Of a DNA stretch of 64,000 bases, positions 55,985 to 64,000 are shown one piece after another; position 1 is the stretch's first letter, and every line of letters starts with the position of its first letter. The translations under genes were made by a program, and so were the position numbers. Below the pieces are notes generated by a model that was not told where the DNA came from, did not search any database, and saw only the letters and a list, made by a program, of their open reading frames with translations. The stretch covers positions 186,001-250,000 of the forward strand of contig CAWKDD010000003.1 in NCBI GenBank assembly GCA_963848335.1, written 5' to 3'. This DNA comes from Chersky-840 sp963848335. GTDB lineage: Bacteria; Actinomycetota; Acidimicrobiia; Acidimicrobiales; UBA8190.

Positions 55985-57162
55985 CCAAAGCGGGGGCGGC
56001 CAAGGCCAAGGCCGCGGTACGCGGGGTCGTCGAGGACCTCCAACCCGCGCTGGTGGGGCTCAGCCGCGCCATCCACCACGAGCCGGAGCTGTGCTTCGAG
56101 GAGGTCCGCGCCGCGCGAGCGCGTGGGCGACATGCTCGCCGCAGGCCGGGTTCGAGGTCGAGCAGCGGCGCCTACGAACTGCCCACCGCGGTGCGGGCAC
56201 GGGTGGGGTCGGGGCCGCTGTCGATCGTCATCTGCGCCGAGTACGACGCGCTTCCCGCCGTGGGCCACGCCTGCGGCCACAACCTCATCGCGGCGGCCTC
56301 GTTGGGGGCGGGGATGGCCCTGGCGGGGGTCGCCGACGACCTCGGGCTCTCGGTCACGGTCCTGGGCACGCCGGCCGAGGAGGGCGGTGGCGGCAAGGTC
56401 CTGCTCCTCGAGCGGGGCGCCTTCGACGGCGCCCACGCGGCGATGATGGTCCACCCCTGGCCCGTGGACCGGCTCGTGGCCACGTGCCTGGCGGTCGACC
56501 ACCTCGAGGTGCACTACACCGGCCGGGCCGCGCACGCCTCGGCGTCGCCCGACCAGGGCGTCAACGCCGCCGACGCCATGGTGGTGGCACAGGTGGCCAT
56601 CGGCCTGATCCGCCAGCATCTGCGGCGCGGCGACCAGGTGCACGGGATCGTGACCAAGGGCGGGGACGCGCCCAACATCGTCCCCGAACAGACACTGGGC
56701 CGGTTCATGGTGCGGGCCCGCACCCTGGAGGACCTGGCGGTGCTGCGGCCGCGCATCGAACGGTGCTTCGAGGCGGGCAGCCTGGCCACGGGGTGCGCGC
56801 TCGAGATCCGCGCCCTGGCCCCGACCTACTCGCACTTCGTCTCCGACGACCCCCTTCTGGCCGCCTGGCGGCACAACGCCGAGGATCTCGGGAGGCGCTA
56901 CGCGGCGGACGAGCGCCACGAAGCGCCTCCCACCATTTCGACGGACATGGCCAACGTTTCGCTGGCGGTGCCGTCGATCCACCCCATGATCGGCATCGAC
57001 ACCAACGGAGCGGTCAACCACCAGGCCGAGTTCGCGGCGGCGTGCCTCGGGCCCTCGGCCGAGCAGGCTGTGTTCGACGGTGCGGTGGGCATGGCGTGGA
57101 CGGCCATCGACGCCGCCACCGACGACACGCTGCGCCAGCACCTGCTGGCCCGCGCCGGCTGA
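55981..57162 (+). CDS. M20D amidohydrolase (AbgB-like); three extra bases scramble a short segment
   Basis: A 393-aa M20-family amidohydrolase with ICAEYDALPAVGHACGHN (zinc site), GTPAEEGGGGK (catalytic Glu) and the dimer-domain motif GRAAHASASPDQGVNA. This subfamily cleaves N-acyl or p-aminobenzoyl-glutamate-like amides. Between CFEEVRA and AYELPTAV the residues are nonsense, yet the correct sequence can be read in the other two frames in turn (VGDMLAAG, then GFEVEQR). Three single-base insertions near 56115, 56147 and 56169 restore the frame, leaving the ORF open. It is coupled to the carboxylase gene by ATGA. Confidence 0.85.
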   Translation: MTKAGAAKAKAAVRGVVEDLQPALVGLSRAIHHEPELCFEEVRAARARGRHARRRPGSRSSSGAYELPTAVRARVGSGPLSIVICAEYDALPAVGHACGHNLIAAASLGAGMALAGVADDLGLSVTVLGTPAEEGGGGKVLLLERGAFDGAHAAMMVHPWPVDRLVATCLAVDHLEVHYTGRAAHASASPDQGVNAADAMVVAQVAIGLIRQHLRRGDQVHGIVTKGGDAPNIVPEQTLGRFMVRARTLEDLAVLRPRIERCFEAGSLATGCALEIRALAPTYSHFVSDDPLLAAWRHNAEDLGRRYAADERHEAPPTISTDMANVSLAVPSIHPMIGIDTNGAVNHQAEFAAACLGPSAEQAVFDGAVGMAWTAIDAATDDTLRQHLLARAG

Positions 57163-57182
57163 ACCGGGCTCGGGCCGAGCCC

Positions 57183-58765
<1,583 letters not shown>

Positions 58766-58772
58766 GCGTCCC

Positions 58773-58778
58773 AGGTTA
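58773..58778 (-). promoter_or_regulatory. -10 element TAACCT, leaderless promoter of the mutase gene
   Basis: On the minus strand TAACCT is followed by 7 nt (GGGACGC) and the GTG at 58765. An intact promoter supports the gene being functional despite the frame breaks. Confidence 0.5.
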
Positions 58779-58803
58779 GGGAATGGCGCGGGGCTCCGCC
58801 CAC

Positions 58804-59976
<1,173 letters not shown>

Positions 59977-60101
59977 GACGATCACGACCTTCCGGTTCCC
60001 GACCACGCCCTGTCTGGGGTTTCGGCGCTTCGGGCTCTTGGTTAAACCTTACCAGCCGGGTCAACATTCCCACCCCGGGCGGAGAGGGCCGGAGGGGTGG
60101 G

Positions 60102-60107
60102 TAGCTT
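60102..60107 (+). promoter_or_regulatory. -10 element TAGCTT, leaderless promoter of the nitroreductase gene
   Basis: TAGCTT lies 8 nt before the ATG at 60116. Confidence 0.45.
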
Positions 60108-60115
60108 CTCCCGGC

Positions 60116-60715
60116 ATGGACCTGTCCGAGGCCGTGCGCCGGCGGAGGATGGTGCGCAGCTTCTCGGGCACGCCCGTCCCTGGCGAGGTGCTCGACCGCC
60201 TGCTGGAGCTGGCGTGCTCGGCCCCCTCGGCCGGCAACACCGGGGGTTGGGACGCCGTCGTGCTCACCGGCCCGGGGCAGACCTCGGCGTTCTGGGACGC
60301 CACCACCACCGCAGAGTGGCGCGCCCGCTCGCGCCGGTGGCCGGGGCTCGAGCGGGCCCCGGTGGTCGTGGCCCTCTTCGTCGACCCGGACGCGTACCGG
60401 GACCGCTACCGGCAGCCGGACAAGGTCGGCAGCGGGCTGGGAACCCAACCCTGGCCAGTGCCCTACTGGTTCGTCGACGGGGGCTTCGCGGCCATGGTCA
60501 TGCTGCTGGGTGCGGCCGACGCCGGGCTCGGCGCGTGCTTCTTCGGGAACTTCCGGGGGGAGGCGGCTCTGCGCAGCGCCCTGGGCGTGCCCGACGACCG
60601 CCGCTATCTCGGCGCCGTGCTCGTGGGCGAGCCCGGAGGGGCCGATCCCCCCTCCCCGTCCCTGGCCCGCGGCCCACGCCTCGGTCACGAGGTCGTCCAC
60701 CGCGGCCGGTGGTGA
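60116..60715 (+). CDS. Nitroreductase-family FMN protein
   Basis: A 199-aa nitroreductase-fold protein: EAVRRRRMVRSFSGTPV (FMN phosphate-binding Arg cluster), LLELACSAPSAGNTGGWD, and a C-terminal DAGLGACFFGNFRGE. It matches the FbiB C-terminal domain and related oxidoreductases that use FMN with NADPH or F420H2. The adjacent genes do not define its role. Because cofE in this genome lacks the nitroreductase domain, this stand-alone gene is a candidate for the dehydro-F420-0 reductase step, but many nitroreductases have other roles. Confidence 0.82.
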   Translation: MDLSEAVRRRRMVRSFSGTPVPGEVLDRLLELACSAPSAGNTGGWDAVVLTGPGQTSAFWDATTTAEWRARSRRWPGLERAPVVVALFVDPDAYRDRYRQPDKVGSGLGTQPWPVPYWFVDGGFAAMVMLLGAADAGLGACFFGNFRGEAALRSALGVPDDRRYLGAVLVGEPGGADPPSPSLARGPRLGHEVVHRGRW

Positions 60716-60732
60716 GCTCTCAGGGTGGGGCC

Positions 60733-60807
60733 ATGGCCCGCATCTGCATCGCACGGCTCAACGACTGTCCGGTGTGCCTCGCCTTCCGCGCCGCGTCCTG
60801 GACCTGA
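60733..60807 (+). CDS. Possible 24-codon Cys-containing small ORF
   Basis: ATG 60733 opens a short frame with three Cys (CIARLNDCPVC) that stops at TGA 60807. GGGTGGGG precedes the ATG. No family is recognised, and chance cannot be excluded at this length; it is listed only because the Cys spacing is unusual and the region otherwise lacks genes. Confidence 0.15.
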   Translation: MARICIARLNDCPVCLAFRAASWT

Positions 60808-60872
60808 CGATCTGCCTGGCCGCCTTTGTCGGGTGGGGCCGGATGCTCCGGTCCCTCGGGATCGACGAGACG

Positions 60873-61532
60873 TCACCTCTCGACGTCTGAGCCCCCGGCG
60901 GCTGTCGGCTCCCCGGGACCGTCGGCCGGGGTGGCGACGCCCGCCCGAGCGTGGCGCACGCGGGGACCGAGCCGTCCGGCCACGAGCGCCGTCTCCACCA
61001 GGGCGATGATGGCGATGTAGAGGGGGAAGGCGAGCACCGGAGCCGAGACCTGCGTCACGGTGAGCAGCGTGACGGCGGCGTTGAGGAAGGAGCCGACATA
61101 GATGGCGGCGTGCTCGGACTCCGGTTCCCGCCAGGACTTGACCAGGGTGGGCACCCCGGCCAGGAAGTCCGCGGCCAGAGCTGCGATCAGTGCCACGAGC
61201 CCCTGGCCGGTGGCGAGCCAGCCGACGGTGCCGACGACCGACATGGCGCCGCACGCGTAGTCCAGAGGACCGAGCTTCCACACGGACTTCGGGTTGACGA
61301 AGGAGGCTACGAACACGGCCAAGGGCCCGAATCCCACCATGAAGGTCATGAGCGCCCGCAGTCCCACCCCGTCGTCGATCTCCACTGCGAAGGCCAGCAA
61401 CGGGTTGACGGCCCACAGCAGCCAGGTGACGCGGTTGGGCTGGGTCCGGCCCCGGACGGTGTCCACCACGTACAGCACCTGCCCGACGATGCCGAGGGCG
61501 GCGCCGAGGAAGACGAAGTGGACGTTGAGCAC
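60873..61532 (-). CDS. Multi-pass membrane protein, PQ-loop/SWEET-like
   Basis: A 219-aa protein with about six or seven TM helices (FVFLGAALGIVGQVLYVV, LMTFMVGFGPLAVFVASF, LVALIAALAADFLAGVPTLV, VLAFPLYIAIIALVETALVA) and a polar C-terminal tail. The first loop TQPNRVTWLLWAVNPLLAF, with Pro, Arg and paired Trp in a repeated bundle, resembles PQ-loop small-solute transporters. Cargo is unknown. GTG 61532 has GAGG four bases upstream. It lies upstream of the nitroreductase in the opposite direction and just before the GGDEF gene's end. Confidence 0.75.
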   Translation of the reverse strand: MLNVHFVFLGAALGIVGQVLYVVDTVRGRTQPNRVTWLLWAVNPLLAFAVEIDDGVGLRALMTFMVGFGPLAVFVASFVNPKSVWKLGPLDYACGAMSVVGTVGWLATGQGLVALIAALAADFLAGVPTLVKSWREPESEHAAIYVGSFLNAAVTLLTVTQVSAPVLAFPLYIAIIALVETALVAGRLGPRVRHARAGVATPADGPGEPTAAGGSDVER

Positions 61533-61587
61533 GGGACCTCACTCTGCCCCAGCGAGGCCGGGGTGGTGAGGCTCCGCGGGCGACGGG

Positions 61588-63105
61588 CTAGGACTCCGAG
61601 GACATCGTCCCGGGCGCCCACAAGGACTCGGCCTCGGCCCGGGCTTCGTCCCCGGCATCCCCGGCCACCCCATCTCCTTCGTCGAGCCGATCGGCCTGGT
61701 CCCCGGGGGCACGGGCGTCGGCGGCAACGTGGCCCAGCAACGGGCCCTGGGCGTACCCGCACCCGAGGGCGCGCAGGGCCGCCATCTCGACTTCGGTCTC
61801 CACCCCCTGGGCGACGACGGTGAGCTCGAGCGCCCGTCCCAGCCCGATGAGCGCGTGGACCAGCGCCGCACCGCCCCGGCCGAGGGCGGGGACCAGTTCC
61901 GGGGCGAGCTTGAGCCCGGCGATGGGCAGGCGCTGGAGGAAGGTCAGGTTCGAGGGACCCGAGCCGAAGTCGTCGAGCGCCACGACCACGTCGCGCGCCT
62001 CCAGCTCGAGCAAGGTGGCCTCGGTGGGGACCAGCGCGGCCGGCGCCGGCTCCCGGATGTCGAGCCCCAGCACCGAGGGTGCCACGTGGTGCTTGACGCT
62101 GAGCTCGTCGACGGCGGCCACCAGAGCGGGGTCGGCCAGGAACGACGGCGTCACCTTCACCCAGACGCGGAAGTCGGCCGGGAGCCTCGACCGGTCGGGG
62201 CGCGCACCCAGGTCGGTGAGGGCCCGGTCCAGCATCCACGTCCCGATCGGCACGGCCAGCCCCGCCTCGTCGACCAGGTCGAGCAGCGGCCCGGTCTCGT
62301 CGAGATCCGGCGCGGGCTGGCGCCACGCCAGCAGCGCGCAGTCACCGACCGCCGCGCCCGTGCCCAGATCGACGATGGGTTCGTACTCGAGAACGAGACG
62401 GCCCTCCTCCATGGCGGCGCGCAGGTCGTGGCGGCTCTGGGACCGGACGGCGACGTCCCGGCGCATCGAGGGGTCGAACAGCTTCCACGACGCTCCACCT
62501 TCCTCCTTGGCGCGCCGCACGGCGAGAGAGGCGTCACCGAGAAGGGTCTCCAACGTGGGCACGCCCGGTGCGGCGTCGCGGGGCGAGGTGAAGACCACGC
62601 CGATGCTGGCCGACAGCTCGTGGTCGACTCCTTCCACCGAAGCGGGGCGGCCCAGGTCCTCGAGGATCCGTTGCGCCATCTGGCAGGCGAGCTCCGCCGA
62701 CACGACATAGGGGCACACCACGACGAACTCGTCCCCGGCGAAACGCGCCACCGTGTCGGACTTGCGCCGCGCCGCGAGAAGGCGAGCCGCCGCGCCCTGC
62801 AGGAGCTCGTCACCGACTCGGTGACCGAACGACTCGTTGACCGCGGCGAAGTCGTCGAGCGCCACGACGAGCACCGCCAGCGGAGCGCCGTCGTCGCGGC
62901 ACCTCGCCATGGCCTGCTCGAACCTCTCGTCGAGCACGGCGCGGTTGGGCAGGTCGGTGATCTCGTCGCTGCGGGAACGGCTGTCCTCGGCGCGCCCGGG
63001 CGACGGGAGGATGGCACCGAGCCCCTTGCCGAGTCCGCGCCGGCGGGACGGGACGGGCCGCTTCGGCTCGTCCTGCCCCCCCGTGGCGTCGTCGATCAAC
63101 TTCAT
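61588..63105 (-). CDS. GGDEF-EAL protein with ParB-like N-terminal box; EAL domain looks inactive
   Basis: A 505-aa cytoplasmic protein. Residues 21-34 read RRRGLGKGLGAILP, almost the ParA-contacting N-terminal box of ParB. Residues 45-210 are a diguanylate-cyclase domain with AGDEF at 123-127 (first Gly replaced by Ala, often still active) and an inhibitory RKSD site at 114-117. The EAL domain (about 225-465) has lost key residues: CALLAW instead of EALLRW (256-261), KLA instead of KID, and AQGVET instead of AEGVET. It should make, and perhaps sense, c-di-GMP but not degrade it. The N-terminal box could tether it to a ParA/MinD-like ATPase. Confidence 0.88.
   Translation of the reverse strand: MKLIDDATGGQDEPKRPVPSRRRGLGKGLGAILPSPGRAEDSRSRSDEITDLPNRAVLDERFEQAMARCRDDGAPLAVLVVALDDFAAVNESFGHRVGDELLQGAAARLLAARRKSDTVARFAGDEFVVVCPYVVSAELACQMAQRILEDLGRPASVEGVDHELSASIGVVFTSPRDAAPGVPTLETLLGDASLAVRRAKEEGGASWKLFDPSMRRDVAVRSQSRHDLRAAMEEGRLVLEYEPIVDLGTGAAVGDCALLAWRQPAPDLDETGPLLDLVDEAGLAVPIGTWMLDRALTDLGARPDRSRLPADFRVWVKVTPSFLADPALVAAVDELSVKHHVAPSVLGLDIREPAPAALVPTEATLLELEARDVVVALDDFGSGPSNLTFLQRLPIAGLKLAPELVPALGRGGAALVHALIGLGRALELTVVAQGVETEVEMAALRALGCGYAQGPLLGHVAADARAPGDQADRLDEGDGVAGDAGDEARAEAESLWAPGTMSSES
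63004..63045 (-). other. ParB-type GLGKGLGA box in the GGDEF-EAL gene
   Basis: The 14 codons encode RRRGLGKGLGAILP, preceded by Lys/Arg/Pro. In chromosome-partitioning ParB proteins the same N-terminal stretch (RRGLGRGLGALIP type) inserts into the ParA dimer and stimulates ATPase activity. Finding it before a c-di-GMP domain is unusual. Confidence 0.75.
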
Positions 63106-63567
63106 GCTCCGATCCCTGCGAGATCACGTCGAACCTGGCTCCGCACACCGGGGGCCGGTGCCTCACCACCAGAGTGTGGCGCGCACGTCCCGACGCACAG
63201 GCTCACCTGCAGGACGGCCCGCAGGTCACAACGCGCGGTGTCCGACCCGTCGAGTTCGCAGGCGCACCGCTCACGATCCTAGGCGTGCCGGCGCGCCTAG
63301 TCAGACGCGATGTGCCCGTCATCTCGGGTTGCGCGTCGGTGACGCCATGTGCCTCGAGCACCCGTTCTCCGGGGCGCGACGCGTGCATCCACTCATGGGC
63401 TGAGATCGGCACCGCTCCTCTCCCTGGGTCTTGTTGTCCTTCCCGTGGGTTGTGCCCTTTGGGTTCGGCACGGTGGGCGCGGGAATTGAGGAGCAACCGC
63501 CCTCCGCGAGCACGACCACCCTGGGTGGGACCTTCAGGGTGTTGCCGGCGATGCCGACAACCAAGAC
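63106..63567. other. 460-bp intergenic region between the GGDEF-EAL gene and a secreted protein gene
   Basis: No confident ORF is seen. The right half (63400-63540) is less G+C-rich and contains inverted repeats such as GTGCC...GGCAC and CCACCC-T-GGGTGG, suggesting a structured leader for the gene at 63568. The left half holds the inverted repeat at 63279-63300 near the probable GGDEF-EAL promoter. Neither matches a riboswitch class I can recognise by eye. Confidence 0.45.
63279..63300. promoter_or_regulatory. Inverted repeat CTAGGCG-N8-CGCCTAG with a minus-strand -10 box
   Basis: A perfect 7-bp inverted repeat with an 8-nt spacer. On the minus strand TAGGAT (63276-63281) overlaps its edge and could be the -10 of the GGDEF-EAL transcript, giving a leader of about 160 nt. 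The symmetric repeat may be an operator. The same CCTAGG/TAGGCT core appears in the divergent promoter at 11065, so it may partly reflect promoter composition. Confidence 0.35.
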
Positions 63568-64000
63568 GTGTCGAGCCCACAGACGCGCCGGCGCGCCCTG
63601 CTTCGTCGTCTGCCCGTCGCGGGCACATCCGCCCTGGTGGGGACGGTCACCTTGGTGGCCTTGACCCTGGTGGTCCTGACGGCGCTGGAGCCCGTGCCGG
63701 CGGCGCGGGCCGCCTCCGTCTCCACCCCGGGCCCGGTCGAGTCGGGCCCCCCCATCGCCTTCTTGCACCCCCAGGCGGTCGAGCCCACCACCACCGTGCC
63801 CGTGCCCGTGACGACCAGCCCCCCTCCGGCGGCCGCCACCGTCGCGCCGAGCGGGGAGGAGCACCCGCCGATGTCATCGCCGACGCCTCGTCCGGCACCA
63901 CGTCCTGCGCCGGAGCCGGCGCCCACACAGGCGGCGACGGGCCACGGCATCCTGCCGCCCGCCAACCCGTCGTCGAACATCGCCGCGTCGCCGAACTTCG
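63568..64000 (+). CDS. Secreted protein with Pro/Thr-rich linker, truncated at the window edge
   Basis: GTG 63568 opens a frame that stays open to the right edge. It begins with Arg-rich n-region RRRALLRRL, a hydrophobic core (SALVGTVTLVALTLVVLTAL) and a likely cleavage site at AARAAS near residue 48. A long Pro/Thr/Ala-rich linker follows (TTTVPVPVTTSPPPAAAT, PAPRPAPEPAPT), then the start of a domain (GHGILPPANPSSNI) cut by the window end. It is typical of wall-associated actinobacterial proteins such as peptidoglycan hydrolases, but the catalytic part is not visible. The start is tentative because the frame is also open upstream. Confidence 0.6.
   Translation, partial: MSSPQTRRRALLRRLPVAGTSALVGTVTLVALTLVVLTALEPVPAARAASVSTPGPVESGPPIAFLHPQAVEPTTTVPVPVTTSPPPAAATVAPSGEEHPPMSSPTPRPAPRPAPEPAPTQAATGHGILPPANPSSNIAASPNF

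Overview
The window is chromosomal DNA of a high-GC actinobacterium (roughly 70% G+C by eye). The gene content and order suggest a deep lineage such as Acidimicrobiia. The evidence is a fused E2-E1 2-oxoglutarate decarboxylase (Kgd), F420 biosynthesis genes cofD-cofE, the linked set phosphomannomutase / Trm112-like / SIS isomerase / ahcY, ftsE-ftsX beside prfB and secA, heavy GTG start use, and promoters of the form TAnnnT lying 6-8 nt before the start codon (leaderless transcription). The lineage is inference; no rRNA or other marker is present. I see no phage, IS element, CRISPR array or tRNA.

Layout. 1-3.0 kb (minus): a truncated type IV prepilin-like gene, a 55-aa unknown ORF, and a Zc3h12a-like NYN ribonuclease joined by a Lys/Ala repeat linker to an S1 RNA-binding domain. 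3.1-14.3 kb: metabolic genes (M20 peptidase, HAD hydrolase, Kgd, alpha/beta hydrolase, a divergent acyl-CoA dehydrogenase / acyl-CoA ligase pair, a serine hydrolase and sugar-nucleotide transferase rmlA). 14.4-24.9 kb (minus): a long housekeeping run, manB > trm112-like > PGI/PMI > ahcY > hpf > secA > prfB > ftsE > ftsX. 25-37.3 kb: a secreted protein/lipoprotein pair, a large polytopic membrane protein, a CPBP protease, ftsH, a DUF5719-like protein and a very large GT2 membrane glycosyltransferase. 37.4-42.4 kb: a small helical protein behind an unusually strong sigma-70 promoter, a GDP-6-deoxymannose reductase-like enzyme and three GT4 glycosyltransferases. 42.4-44.1 kb: cofD-cofE. 44.2-53.2 kb (minus): rmlB > rmlD > ugd > UXS-type decarboxylase > two GT2 enzymes > anchored Thr-rich protein > NDP-sugar pyrophosphorylase > epimerase. 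53.3-58.8 kb: birA, biotin-dependent acyl-CoA carboxylase, an M20D amidohydrolase and a methylmalonyl-CoA mutase large chain. 58.8-64 kb: rhodanese-ThiF protein, stand-alone nitroreductase, PQ-loop-like membrane protein, a GGDEF-EAL protein with a ParB-like N-terminal box, and the start of a secreted protein.

How it fits together. The sugar-nucleotide and glycosyltransferase genes at 13.6 and 22-53 kb form a cell-surface polysaccharide programme (mannose, rhamnose, glucuronate/xylose-type sugars). BirA, the carboxylase and the mutase fit propionyl-CoA/methylmalonyl-CoA metabolism, with the acyl-CoA dehydrogenase and ligase feeding acyl-CoA breakdown.

Sequence quality caveat: at least 13 single-base frame breaks lie inside otherwise well-conserved genes, 12 of them between about 44.3 and 58.2 kb. 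I read them mainly as assembly or consensus errors, not gene decay. Affected genes are annotated as composites.
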